DNA of 61,684 nt from Phytoactinopolyspora limicola (GTDB lineage: Bacteria > Actinomycetota > Actinomycetes > Jiangellales > Jiangellaceae): positions 1 through 61,684 of the forward strand of contig NZ_JAAOEN010000024.1 in assembly GCF_011320225.1 (NCBI RefSeq). Reading direction: 5' to 3'. A program made the translations under genes and the position numbers. Numbering within the stretch: the stretch's first letter is position 1; every line of letters starts with the position of its first letter. The notes beneath the pieces are model-generated. The model saw only the letters and a list, made by a program, of their open reading frames with translations. It was not told the origin of the DNA and searched no databases. Shown in pieces: positions 16,169-26,547 of this stretch.

Positions 16169-17189
16169 TCAGGGAGCCCGAAGCGCCGGACACGCACGGA
16201 ATGGCGTGGGCGCTGTGGCCGCCGGGATACCCGCCACACCCGGCGGCCCGGCTCCGCCATCTCCGGCCGCGCGCAGGGCGCGGTCGCGGTCCGCGTCGAC
16301 GCGGCACCGGGCGGCCGGGCGTGAGGAGAAGTGGCTGCCGTACGTTTTGACCCTGCCCATCTTGGCCACCGCCGCGGTTTTGATCTTCGTGCCGCTGGGC
16401 CTAGGGATATGGGTCAGCTTCACCGACGCCGACACCCTGAGCCCCGATGCGTTGACCGGCGAGTTCACCGTCGAGAACTACACGAAGTTGGTGTCGGACG
16501 GGGCGTTCTGGAACTCGGTGCGGGTGACCGTGGTCTACTCCGTCGGCAGTGTCCTGGGCAGCCTGGTGCTGGGGTTGCTGACCGCCGTGGTGCTCAACCG
16601 CGCGTTCCGCTACCGGGGGCTGGTCCGCACGTTGATCTTGCTGCCGTGGGCGGTGCCGAACGTGGTGGCCGTACTCGTCTGGGTGTGGATGTATAACCCG
16701 CAGCACGGCGTGCTCAACTACCTGCTGACCCGCCTCCCGTTGGTTGACACCGCACCGTCCTGGCTGAGCAGCCCGAGTTATTCGATGCTCGCGGTGATCA
16801 TCGTCACCGTCTGGAAGTCCTATCCGTTCAGCACATTGATGTTCCTGGCTGGCTTGCAGGGTATCCGGCATGACCTTTATGAGGCCGCCGCGATCGACGG
16901 TGCGAACGGCTGGCGGCAGTTCCGCGACATCACTCTTCCGGGGTTGCGCAGCGTGGCCAGTGTTGTAGTGGTCCTGGTCACCATCTGGAGTTTCGGTGAG
17001 TTCACCTTCATCTTCCTCATGACCGAAGGTGGGCCGGCCGGAGCGACCGAGACGCTCGTGCTCAACATGTATCAGCGTGCCTTCCGCTTCTTCGACGCCA
17101 GCTACGCGTTCGCGGTCGGCATGGTGCTGTTGCTGCTGGCGGTCGCGATCACCGCGGTGTACGCACGGATCACCCGGGTGAGGTGGTGA
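16155..17189 (+). CDS. Sugar ABC transporter permease (MalF/UgpA type)
   Basis: About 344 residues from TTG 16155, which overlaps the previous stop and has GAGGTAGAGG just upstream; GTG 16206 is an alternative. After a basic, Ala/Pro-rich N-terminal tail there are six membrane helices, beginning WLPYVLTLPILATAAVLIFV. The cytoplasmic EAA loop that docks the ATPase is EAAAIDGANGWRQFRDITLP. It pairs with the following permease as the two membrane halves of a CUT1-type importer. Confidence 0.92.
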   Translation: MSATDQGARSAGHARNGVGAVAAGIPATPGGPAPPSPAARRARSRSASTRHRAAGREEKWLPYVLTLPILATAAVLIFVPLGLGIWVSFTDADTLSPDALTGEFTVENYTKLVSDGAFWNSVRVTVVYSVGSVLGSLVLGLLTAVVLNRAFRYRGLVRTLILLPWAVPNVVAVLVWVWMYNPQHGVLNYLLTRLPLVDTAPSWLSSPSYSMLAVIIVTVWKSYPFSTLMFLAGLQGIRHDLYEAAAIDGANGWRQFRDITLPGLRSVASVVVVLVTIWSFGEFTFIFLMTEGGPAGATETLVLNMYQRAFRFFDASYAFAVGMVLLLLAVAITAVYARITRVRW

Positions 17190-17193
17190 AGCC

Positions 17194-18096
17194 ATGACTA
17201 AAACGCTCACCAGAACGTCCGCAACGGCGACGGCACTCACACCCGTCCCCGCCGGTGTGCACCGGCTGGCCCGGCTGTGCCGTGCCGCTGGGCTCTTCCT
17301 CCTGATCGTCGCACTGGTGTTGATCGCGATCTTTCCGATCTATTGGATGCTCGTCACCTCGGTTCAACCTTCGACGAGTCTGTTCTCGTGGCCGCCGCGG
17401 CTGGTCCCCAGCGACGGGGTGAGCCTCGGGGCATACACGGAGATGCTGACCTCGTCGGGGCTGTTGGGTTGGGTCGGCACCAGCATCCGGGTCTCGCTGG
17501 CTACCGCGTCGATCTCCGTGGTGGCGGCGTCGCTAGCGGCGTATGCGTTGTCCCGGTTCAGCTTCCGCGGCAGCAAGGCAACCGAGATAGGCATGCTGGC
17601 CACCCAGATGTTCCCGGGTATCTTGCTGGCCCTGCCGATGTACCTCGTCTTTCTCCGACTCGGCCTCGTCGACGACGTCAACGGGTTGACCCTGGCGTAC
17701 CTGGCGTTCATCGTCCCCGTCAGTGCCACGCTGCTCAAAGGGTTCTTCGACTCCATTCCGAAAGACCTCGAAGAGGCGTCGCTCATCGACGGCACATCGC
17801 GTATGGGTGCGTTCTTCCGGGTGACGTTGCCGTTGTCGGCGCCGGGCCTGGCGGCGACCTTCCTGTTCGCGTTCATCGTGTCCTGGAACGAGTACCTGTT
17901 CGCGCGGATCTTGGTGCGGAGCGCGGAGAACTGGACGATCTCGTTGGGCATCGCTTCGTACATCGGGGAGTACGTCACCCCGTGGGACCAGATCATGGCC
18001 GGCGCCGTGCTGGTCACCCTGCCGGTCGCGGCGATGTTCCTGTTCCTTCAGCGCTACCTGCTCCAAGGCCTGACCGCTGGTGCGGTCAAGGGTTAG
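17194..18096 (+). CDS. Sugar ABC transporter permease (MalG/UgpE type)
   Basis: 300 residues, ATG 17194 four bases after the MalF-like gene. Six predicted helices starting ALVLIAIFPIYWMLVTS, and an EAA loop EEASLIDGTSRMGAFFRVTL before the last helices. The YLFARILVR segment in SWNEYLFARIL is typical of MalG-type permeases. Together with 16155-17189 it makes the heterodimeric channel; the ATPase follows 31 bases downstream. Confidence 0.94.
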   Translation: MTKTLTRTSATATALTPVPAGVHRLARLCRAAGLFLLIVALVLIAIFPIYWMLVTSVQPSTSLFSWPPRLVPSDGVSLGAYTEMLTSSGLLGWVGTSIRVSLATASISVVAASLAAYALSRFSFRGSKATEIGMLATQMFPGILLALPMYLVFLRLGLVDDVNGLTLAYLAFIVPVSATLLKGFFDSIPKDLEEASLIDGTSRMGAFFRVTLPLSAPGLAATFLFAFIVSWNEYLFARILVRSAENWTISLGIASYIGEYVTPWDQIMAGAVLVTLPVAAMFLFLQRYLLQGLTAGAVKG

Positions 18097-18127
18097 CGGG
18101 CGCCGTGCTTCGAGTAAGGAGAGCTTC

Positions 18128-19279
18128 ATGGGTCATGCCGAACTGCGCGACCTGACCAGGGTCTTCGGTGACGTCGTCGCCGTCGACCACGTCGACCTCT
18201 CGATGGCCGACGGCGAGTTCGTCGTGCTCGTCGGCCCATCCGGGTGCGGCAAAACAACCACCCTGCGCATGATCGCGGGGCTGGAGACCGTCTCGTCAGG
18301 TCAGATCCTCATCGACGGGTCCGACGTGACGAACGCGCCGCCGCGGGCTCGCGACATCGCGATGGTCTTTCAGAGCTACGCGCTGTATCCACATATGACG
18401 GTTGCCCGCAATCTCTCGTACCACCTGCGGCTGCGGCGCCGTCCCAAACACGAGATCAACGAGCGGGTGCAGCGGATCGCGGCCGCCCTCGACATCGAGG
18501 CGCTGCTGGACCGGCGGCCGGCTCAGTTGTCCGGCGGCCAGCGCCAGCGGGTGGCGCTGGGCCGGGCGATCATCCGGGAGCCAACGCTGTTCCTCATGGA
18601 CGAGCCGTTGAGCAACCTCGACGCGAAGCTACGGGTGCAAACCCGGGCCGAGATCGTGGCGTTGCAGCGGCGGCTCGGTGTGACGACGGTCTACGTGACA
18701 CACGATCAGACCGAGGCGATGACCATGGGATCGAAGATCGTGGTCATGAAAGACGGGCGGGTGCAGCAGATCGACTCGCCGGCGCGGGTCTACAGCGATC
18801 CGGCCAACACGTTCGTCGCCCAGTTCATCGGAAGCCCGGCGATGAACCTTGTCCAGGTGGAATTGGTTCCCGACGGCGACCCGGTCCGGCTGCGATCACC
18901 TGGCGGCTGGTCCGTCGACGTGCCGGAGCCGCTGGCCGGGCGGCTGCGAGCAACGGCCCCGGAGCGAGCCCTGGTGATGGGGGTGCGGCCGGAGGATCTC
19001 CACCTGGCATCGGACCCGGACTCGGGCGGGCTGCCGTTCGAGGTGGTGGTGATCGAGAACCTGGGCCATGAGGTGCTCATCGACGGCACCGTCGGTGAAC
19101 ATGGGCCGCGGGCCGTCGTGCGCGCTGGTACCGGCCTGCTGGATCGGCTACGGCCCGGTGACCGGATCCAGGTGCGGCCGGACTGGCCGAGAGTGCGGTT
19201 CTTCTCCGCCAACGATGGGAGCGCGGTTGTGCTCGACCAGCACGGCTTACGACAACGAGACGAGGTGACGGTCCGGTGA
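18128..19279 (+). CDS. Carbohydrate ABC transporter ATP-binding protein (MalK/UgpC/MsmX type)
   Basis: 383 residues; ATG 18128 has AAGGAGAGCTTC upstream. Walker A GPSGCGKTT, Q-loop MVFQSYALYPHM, signature LSGGQRQRVALGRA, Walker B FLMDEPLSNLDA and H-loop YVTHDQTEAMTM. A C-terminal MalK-like regulatory domain (about residues 240-383, GVRPEDLHLASDPDSGGL) is present. Having its own ATPase makes this a self-sufficient importer. The stop overlaps the next start by four bases. Confidence 0.95.
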   Translation: MGHAELRDLTRVFGDVVAVDHVDLSMADGEFVVLVGPSGCGKTTTLRMIAGLETVSSGQILIDGSDVTNAPPRARDIAMVFQSYALYPHMTVARNLSYHLRLRRRPKHEINERVQRIAAALDIEALLDRRPAQLSGGQRQRVALGRAIIREPTLFLMDEPLSNLDAKLRVQTRAEIVALQRRLGVTTVYVTHDQTEAMTMGSKIVVMKDGRVQQIDSPARVYSDPANTFVAQFIGSPAMNLVQVELVPDGDPVRLRSPGGWSVDVPEPLAGRLRATAPERALVMGVRPEDLHLASDPDSGGLPFEVVVIENLGHEVLIDGTVGEHGPRAVVRAGTGLLDRLRPGDRIQVRPDWPRVRFFSANDGSAVVLDQHGLRQRDEVTVR

Positions 19280-20271
19280 AGGCTCTGGTGACGGGTGCGG
19301 CCGGCCGGGTGGGGCGGCGTTTGACCACCCGGCTGCGGGACGCTGGTGTTGATGTCGAGGCGCTGGTGCTCCCCGACGATACGGCCGGGCAGGAGTGGCT
19401 GACCGCGCAGGGTGTGCGCTGCTATGTGGGCACACTGGGCGAGCGCCAGCTGCTGCGTGAGGCCTGCGCCGGAGCGTCGTACGTCGTCCACCTAGCCGCC
19501 GTCATGGACTGGTCAAGCGAAGCCGACCATACGGTGTTCGAGCAGAACGTGCGGGGCACGTTGAACCTGGTTGAGGCAGCGGCCGGCAGCACCGAGCTGC
19601 GGAGGTTCTTTCTGGCCAGTAGCGACGAGGTCTACCCGTCGCTGGGGGCGGCGTACGTGCCGATCGACGAGGCACATCCGCAACGCCCCTACAGCGCCTA
19701 CGGGCTGAGCAAGCAGCTGGCCGAGTCGATCGTCGACTACTTCGGCCGGGCCCGAAGGGTACCCGTGACCACGGCCCGGTTCGCGCTGGTCACCGAGGCA
19801 CGTGAGGTGCTCAGCCCGGACGGCTGGTTGGGCCGGTTCCTGTTCGCGCGGCCGTTCCTGGGAATGTTGCGGGCTACCGGCCGGGAGGCAGCGGCGGCGG
19901 TGCTCGAAGCGGCCGGAGGGTACGACCCTGACGTGCTCGTCGACGCGATGGACGACGCGGGACAGCCCTACACCTTCCACGTGGTGGACGTGCGTGACCT
20001 CGTCGAGGGGATCTGGTTGCAGCTCACCGAGGAAGCCGCGGTGGGTGAGACGTTCAACCTCAGCGGGCCAGCGCCGTTCACCTATAGCGAGGCCGCGGAC
20101 CTCTTGGCCGAGGCCACCGGACGCCGGGTGGTCCGAGTCCGGCTACCCGGTGTGCGGATCGACGTGTCGCACGACATCACGAAGGCCCAACGGATGCTTG
20201 GCTATGCACCGGAGATCGACATCGGGAGACTCATCGGCACCGCGACCCGTGCCGGTGCGGCAAAGGAGTGA
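19276..20271 (+). CDS. NAD-dependent epimerase/dehydratase family protein
   Basis: 331 residues, an extended SDR. Nucleotide-binding VTGAAGRVGRRL at the N-terminus, VVHLAAVMDWSSE, the catalytic Tyr142-x3-Lys146 (YSAYGLSK) and a Ser/Glu-rich substrate lobe (FFLASSDEVYPS). Members epimerise, dehydrate or oxidise sugars; uronate dehydrogenase is one relative. It overlaps both neighbours by four bases, so it is certainly part of the operon and probably acts on the imported sugar. Confidence 0.9.
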   Translation: MKALVTGAAGRVGRRLTTRLRDAGVDVEALVLPDDTAGQEWLTAQGVRCYVGTLGERQLLREACAGASYVVHLAAVMDWSSEADHTVFEQNVRGTLNLVEAAAGSTELRRFFLASSDEVYPSLGAAYVPIDEAHPQRPYSAYGLSKQLAESIVDYFGRARRVPVTTARFALVTEAREVLSPDGWLGRFLFARPFLGMLRATGREAAAAVLEAAGGYDPDVLVDAMDDAGQPYTFHVVDVRDLVEGIWLQLTEEAAVGETFNLSGPAPFTYSEAADLLAEATGRRVVRVRLPGVRIDVSHDITKAQRMLGYAPEIDIGRLIGTATRAGAAKE

Positions 20272-20273
20272 TG

Positions 20274-21086
20274 ATGCCTGACACGCGACCCGGAGACGAC
20301 ACCGGTGGGGGTTCGCTGCAATCGGTGGATCGGACGGTGGCGATACTCAAGGTCCTCGGCACACCGGTGCCGAAGGCGCTGAGCGTCGTCGCCCAGGAGA
20401 CCGGGCTGACGGAGGCCACCGCGGGCCGGTACCTCAACGCACTCGTCACCCACGGTTTCGTCGTCCGTGATCAGGAATCGAAGCGGTACCTCCTCGGTCC
20501 GGCGCTCCCCGCGTTGGCGGGCAGCATGTATGCGGGCAAGGATCCGGTGTCGCTGGCGCTGCCGGCGATGGAGCGGCTGCTGGGTGAGTTCACCGAGACG
20601 GTCAACCTCGGGCTGCGCCGCGGCGGTGAGCTCGTCGTCGTGCATGCCTTGGAGAGCAGCCATTCCATCCGCAAGGGCGCCATGATCGGCGAACGGGACC
20701 ATTGGCACGCGTCGGCGCTGGGCAAGGCGATCCTGGCCACCTTGCCGGAGTACGAGGTGCGTGAGGTGCTCGCCGCTGGGCCGATGACCGCGCTGACCGA
20801 GCACACCCTCACCGAACCGGATGAGTTCCTGGCGCATTGCGACCTTGTCCGGCAGCGCGGGTATGCCACCGACGCCGATGAGTCCGAGATTGGGTTGCGC
20901 TGCGTGGCCGCCCCGATCGCCCGCCCGGGTGGGGCGGCCCGGTTCGCGCTCAGCGTCAGCGGACCGTCGCATCGGCTGGACCCGGAGCGGATCGAGCAGA
21001 TCGGCCGGGTGATCCGGGATGAGGCGCGTGCGGTCGCGACCGCGATGGCCAGCGTCGTCGACACCCGGCCGGCGGATGAGGGCTAA
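20274..21086 (+). CDS. IclR-family transcriptional regulator
   Basis: About 270 residues. AAGGAG at 20262-20267 favours ATG 20274, although 20268 and 20271 are in frame. N-terminal winged helix-turn-helix (SLQSVDRTVAILKVLGTPVPKALSVVAQETGLTEATAGRYL) and a C-terminal IclR effector domain (MIGERDHWHASALGKAILATL, then RQRGYATDADESEIGLRCVAAPI). IclR proteins sense small catabolic intermediates and usually control adjacent genes; the direct repeats at 14763 and 14803 are candidate sites. Being encoded inside the operon suggests autoregulation. Confidence 0.93.
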   Translation: MPDTRPGDDTGGGSLQSVDRTVAILKVLGTPVPKALSVVAQETGLTEATAGRYLNALVTHGFVVRDQESKRYLLGPALPALAGSMYAGKDPVSLALPAMERLLGEFTETVNLGLRRGGELVVVHALESSHSIRKGAMIGERDHWHASALGKAILATLPEYEVREVLAAGPMTALTEHTLTEPDEFLAHCDLVRQRGYATDADESEIGLRCVAAPIARPGGAARFALSVSGPSHRLDPERIEQIGRVIRDEARAVATAMASVVDTRPADEG

Positions 21087-21153
21087 GAGGTCGCACGACC
21101 CCAAAGCTGACATGACAACACGACGAAGCGATCGAATGCAGGGAGAGACAACG

Positions 21154-22433
<1,280 letters not shown>

Positions 22434-22437
<4 letters not shown>

Positions 22438-23309
22438 CACCCGCCGCGCAGCGGTTCAGTCTCAGCGGGCGGCGGGTGTTGATCACCGGCGCCCGCCGGG
22501 GGATCGGACGAGGTATCGCCGTGGCGCTGGCCGAGCACGGGGCCGACGAGGTGATCGTGCTGGACCGGCCCGGGCCCGACGACCCCGACGTCGAGGCCAC
22601 CCTGGCCGCGGTGCGGGCAGCGGGCTCGGCGGCCCGGTACGTCGCTCACGACCTCGGCGACACCGTAGGGATCCGGCCGCTACTCGCGCGGATCCGGCGC
22701 GACGCTGGGCCGCTGCACGTCGTCGTCAACAATGCCGGGGTAGCAACCCTTGAACACGCTGGCGACGTCACGGTCGAGCAGTGGCGGCAGGCGATGACGG
22801 TCAACGCTGAGGCGGCCTTCTTCGTGGCGCAGGCCGCCGCCGAATCGATGATCGACGACGGTGTGGCCGGCCGGATCGTGAACATCACGTCGAACAACGC
22901 GGTGGTGGCGGAGGCGGGGCTCGCGGCGTACAACGCGTCGAAGGCGGCGGTCGAGTCGATGACCCAGACCTTGGCCATCGAGCTCGGCCCGCACGGCATC
23001 ACGGTGAACACCGTCGCCCCGGGGATCATCGACACCGGTCTGGCCGAAGACTTCCCACTGGATCGGGAGCGGTTCGACGAGTACTACCGCGAACACATCC
23101 CGCTGCAGGGCCGGTTCGGCCGGGTGGACGACTGCGTCGGTGCGGTGGTGCTCCTGGCCTCCGACGCCGGGTCGTACATCACCGGTCAGCGGATAGTGGT
23201 AGACGGGGGAGTGCTCGCCAGCCAGGTGCCGCGGTTGCAGTTCATGCCGCCGCCCCGCCGGTGGGCGCCGGGCAGCGCTGAGAAGGGGGACAACGGTGAC
23301 GACGACTGA
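22434..23309 (+). CDS. Short-chain dehydrogenase/reductase
   Basis: 291 residues, overlapping the aminotransferase by four bases. Classical SDR: GRRVLITGARRGIGRGIAVAL (cofactor), VVNNAGVATLEH, IVNITSNNAVVAEAGLAAYNASK with Tyr166 and Lys170, and ITVNTVAPGIIDTGLAEDF. The C-terminal extension after GGVLASQVPRLQ is longer than usual. Asp80-type acidic residues (VLDRPGPDD) after the second strand favour NAD(H). Probably oxidises a hydroxyl of the sugar or polyol before or after dehydration by the IlvD/Edd enzyme. Confidence 0.92.
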
Positions 23310-24750
23310 TGGTGGTGGCGGTGCGCCGCTGGTCAGGGAGGTAACACCGGAGACCAACCGGTGGCGGCCGTGGGCTACCCGGCTGACCGCCGGCGTTGCC
23401 CAGGTCGATGTCACACCGCCGGTGGGTATCCGCGCCCACAACTGGGGTGCCTCGCGCGTGGAAGTGGCCACCGGTGTACATCAGCCCCTCACCGCCAGCG
23501 TGTTGAGCTGGCGCGACGGCACCGGATGGCGCGACCTCGTCACCGTCGACCTTGGCTGGTGGGGCAGCGTCGAGCGGTACCTGAGCGTGTTCACGCCGTT
23601 GTGCGACCTCATCGGTGCCACTGAGGAGAGTCTGCTCCTGCACCTGGTGCACACCCACGCCGGACCAACCCTGGCGGTCGAAGGCGACGACGCACCAGGG
23701 ATGGAGCTGGTCGGGCCGTATCGGGCGGAGCTGATCGACCGGCTTGCCGGCGCGGTGCACCAAGCTCGATCCGCGGCCCGCGAATCGGTGGTGACGTGGG
23801 CGTACGGAAAATGTTCACTGGCGGTCGGCCGAGACCTGCCCTGCGGGGAACGTGACGTCGTCGGCTTCAACCCGGATCAGCCGGCCGATGACACCGTGCT
23901 CGTCGGCCGAGTGAGCACCGCCGGAGAGGTAGCCGCGGTGCTGGTGAACTACGCCTGCCATCCCACCACACTGGCGCACGAGAACTCGCTGCTCTCACCG
24001 GACTTCATCGGCTCCACCCGGGCCGTCGTGGAGGGCAGGGTGGGAACGCCATGCCTGTTCTTCCAGGGCGCCTCCGGCGACCTGGCCCCACGCGACCAGT
24101 ACCTTCCCGGCACCAGCCTGGCCGAACGGAACGGCCGCTCGCTGGGCTACGCCGTGCTGGCGACGCTGGAGACGATGGGTTCACCGGGCACCGAGCTGGC
24201 CTTCGACGGTGTGGTCGAGTCCGGCGCGCCGTTGGCGATCTGGCGTGAGCACCCGGCCCCGGCGCCGGCGGCCACCAGCTACCAGCGCCTGCCCGTGGAG
24301 CTCACCCGGACCCCGCCCATGACCGCCGCGCAGCTGGCCGAGCGGTTCCCCGGGATCGACCCGGTGGCGGCGGAGGAACGGCTGCGCCGGGCCACCCGGC
24401 TGCGGGAGCACTACGCCGACGGTGCGACCCTGACCTACCCGGTGTGGATCTGGACGATGGGCGACGCGGTGATCGTCGCCTCGCCCGGCGAGGCATTCTC
24501 GCTGCTCCAGACCGAGCTGCGGCGGCGGCATCCGGACCGGCCGATCATGGTGCTGAACCTCACCAACGGCCCAGGGTTCATGTATCTGCCGACCCGGGCT
24601 TCCTACCGGCGCGACCGGTACCAGGTATGGCAGACCCTGCTGGCCGAAGGCTGTCTAGAAGAGGTGATCGACGTGGTCGACGCCCACATCCCGGCCCGGT
24701 CCGCCGAGGCTGCGGGACACCAACCGTCGACGGCGGAGCCGACATCATGA
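23296..24750 (+). CDS. Neutral/alkaline ceramidase-like N-terminal-domain protein
   Basis: 484 residues, GTG start at 23296 behind GAGAAGGGGGACAACG, overlapping the SDR by 14 bases. It carries the metal-binding core of the neutral/alkaline non-lysosomal ceramidase N-terminal domain: GVAQVDVTPPVGI, LLHLVHTHAGPTL (zinc-binding His pair), VNYACHPTTL and FFQGASGDLAPRDQY. True ceramidases are secreted and longer; this one has no signal peptide and lacks an evident C-terminal immunoglobulin-like domain. In this operon it more likely hydrolyses an amide or lactone bond of the imported compound. Function is inferred only. Confidence 0.82.
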   Translation: MTTTDGGGGAPLVREVTPETNRWRPWATRLTAGVAQVDVTPPVGIRAHNWGASRVEVATGVHQPLTASVLSWRDGTGWRDLVTVDLGWWGSVERYLSVFTPLCDLIGATEESLLLHLVHTHAGPTLAVEGDDAPGMELVGPYRAELIDRLAGAVHQARSAARESVVTWAYGKCSLAVGRDLPCGERDVVGFNPDQPADDTVLVGRVSTAGEVAAVLVNYACHPTTLAHENSLLSPDFIGSTRAVVEGRVGTPCLFFQGASGDLAPRDQYLPGTSLAERNGRSLGYAVLATLETMGSPGTELAFDGVVESGAPLAIWREHPAPAPAATSYQRLPVELTRTPPMTAAQLAERFPGIDPVAAEERLRRATRLREHYADGATLTYPVWIWTMGDAVIVASPGEAFSLLQTELRRRHPDRPIMVLNLTNGPGFMYLPTRASYRRDRYQVWQTLLAEGCLEEVIDVVDAHIPARSAEAAGHQPSTAEPTS

Positions 24751-26492
24751 CGAGCGCGAGTGGGGTAGGCACAGACCGCCCACGGCGGAGCCGGCGCTGG
24801 ACAGCCGGGACCGACGAGACGGCGATGTCGCACCGGGTGGCGTTGCGCATCGGCCCGGCCGGCCAGGATCAGCCGGTCATCGGCATCGCGGATACGTCCA
24901 GTGCGTTGAACCCGTGCCATGACGGGTTCGCCGCGTTGCTGCCCCACATCGAGCGGGGCATCCGTGACGCCGGCGGCATCCCGGCCCGGTTCCCGGTGAT
25001 GTCCCTCGGTGAAGACTTGATGAAACCCAGCGCGATGCTCTATCGGAACCTCGTCGCGATGGAGATCGAGGAGACCATCCGGGCCAACCCACTGGATGGT
25101 GTGGTGCTGCTGGCCAACTGCGACAAGAGTGTGCCCGCTGCCATCATGGCGGCGGCCAGCGCGAACCTGCCCTCGGTGCTCGTGCTCGGCGGGGCCAGGG
25201 CAGCACCGGAGTTCCGCGGCCGCCCGCTGGGCAGCGGTACCGAGTTGTGGCGGGCGTTGGAGGACCGGCGGGCCGGACTCCTCGACGACGACCACTGGGC
25301 ACGCCTGGAGCGGTGCCTGGCCGGGGCCGGGGCAGGCGCGTGCAACACCATGGGTACGGCGTCCACTATGGCGGTGATCGCCGAGGCGTTGGGTATGTGT
25401 ATACCGGGCAGCACCGGGTTGCCCGCGTCGGGTACCGATATCGAGCAGATCGCCTACCAGGCCGGCCGGCTCGTAGTGCGGCACGTGGTCGACGACGTAC
25501 GGCCCGCCGCACTGATCACCCAGGCTGCCATGGACAACGCGATCCGCCTGGTCGCGGCCATCGGTGGCTCCACCAACGCACCCGTCCATCTCGCGGCGAT
25601 CGCCGGCCGGCTCGGCCTGGAGGCGGGGCTGCGCCGGATGGACACGTTGTGGCGGGACGTGCCGATGGTGGTCGACGTCGAGCCGGGCGGGACCCGGCTG
25701 ATTCACGACTTCCGGGCGGCCGGTGGAGTGGCTGGACTGTTTCGGGTGCTCGGATCGTCGCTTGAGCCCGACGTCCGGGCCGCGGACGGCCAGCCGTGGT
25801 CCAACCATGCCGCGGAGATCAGGGTCGACGAGCAGGTAATCCGGTCGCCGGCCGAGCCCGTCGCGCCGGCGCCCGCGCTGGCGGCGGTGTTCGGCACGTT
25901 GGCTCCCGACGGTGCGGTGATCAAGGCCGCGGCCGCGTCGCCGGAGCTGATGGCGCACTCCGGGCCGGCGCTCGTCTTCGACTCCTATGAGGTGATGCGC
26001 GACCGCCTCGACCGCGACGACCTGCCGGTGAGCGCCGACCACGTGCTGGTGATCCGGGGCGCTGGGCCGATCGGTGGGCCTGGGATGCCGGAGTGGGGGA
26101 TGGCGCCGATCCCGCGCCAGCTGGCCGAACAAGGTGTCCGCGACATGCTCCGAGTCAGCGACGCCCGGATGAGCGGCACGAGTTTCGGCACGGTGGTGCT
26201 GCACGTCGCTCCCGAATCGGCCGCCGGTGGCCCGCTCGGCCTGGTCCGCGACGGTGACCGGATCAGCTTCGACCTCGCCCAGCGGCGCCTCGATCTCGAC
26301 GTGCCTGCCGACGAGCTCGCGCGTCGTACCCCGGCGGCGCCGCCAGCGGCGGCAACCGCGCACCGGCGTGGCTGGCCCCGCCTGTACCGGGAGCACGTAC
26401 TGCAGGCCCCCGACGGATGCGACCTCGACTTTCTCGTGGCGCCCGGTCCAGGCCCCGAGCCGTTCGTGGAGCCGGTGGTCGGCCGCTCCTAG
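24747..26492 (+). CDS. IlvD/Edd-family dehydratase
   Basis: 581 residues from ATG 24747, overlapping the previous stop. Iron-sulfur cysteines in the family positions: NPCHDGF, VLLANCDKSVPA and AGACNTMGTAS; further motifs IPGSTGLPA, AIGGSTNAPVHLAAIA, VIRGAGPIGGPGMPEWG and MLRVSDARMSGTSFGTVVLHVAPES. Members dehydrate dihydroxy acids or aldonic acids such as gluconate, xylonate and arabinonate. Next to a sugar importer it is probably an aldonate-type dehydratase rather than the branched-chain enzyme. Last gene of the operon; the 55 bases to the next gene show no strong hairpin. Confidence 0.92.
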   Translation: MTSASGVGTDRPRRSRRWTAGTDETAMSHRVALRIGPAGQDQPVIGIADTSSALNPCHDGFAALLPHIERGIRDAGGIPARFPVMSLGEDLMKPSAMLYRNLVAMEIEETIRANPLDGVVLLANCDKSVPAAIMAAASANLPSVLVLGGARAAPEFRGRPLGSGTELWRALEDRRAGLLDDDHWARLERCLAGAGAGACNTMGTASTMAVIAEALGMCIPGSTGLPASGTDIEQIAYQAGRLVVRHVVDDVRPAALITQAAMDNAIRLVAAIGGSTNAPVHLAAIAGRLGLEAGLRRMDTLWRDVPMVVDVEPGGTRLIHDFRAAGGVAGLFRVLGSSLEPDVRAADGQPWSNHAAEIRVDEQVIRSPAEPVAPAPALAAVFGTLAPDGAVIKAAAASPELMAHSGPALVFDSYEVMRDRLDRDDLPVSADHVLVIRGAGPIGGPGMPEWGMAPIPRQLAEQGVRDMLRVSDARMSGTSFGTVVLHVAPESAAGGPLGLVRDGDRISFDLAQRRLDLDVPADELARRTPAAPPAAATAHRRGWPRLYREHVLQAPDGCDLDFLVAPGPGPEPFVEPVVGRS

Positions 26493-26547
26493 CGGTCCGC
26501 GCTCGGCGCCGTAGAATCGGTGCCTGTTCACGTCACCCGGTTCGAGG

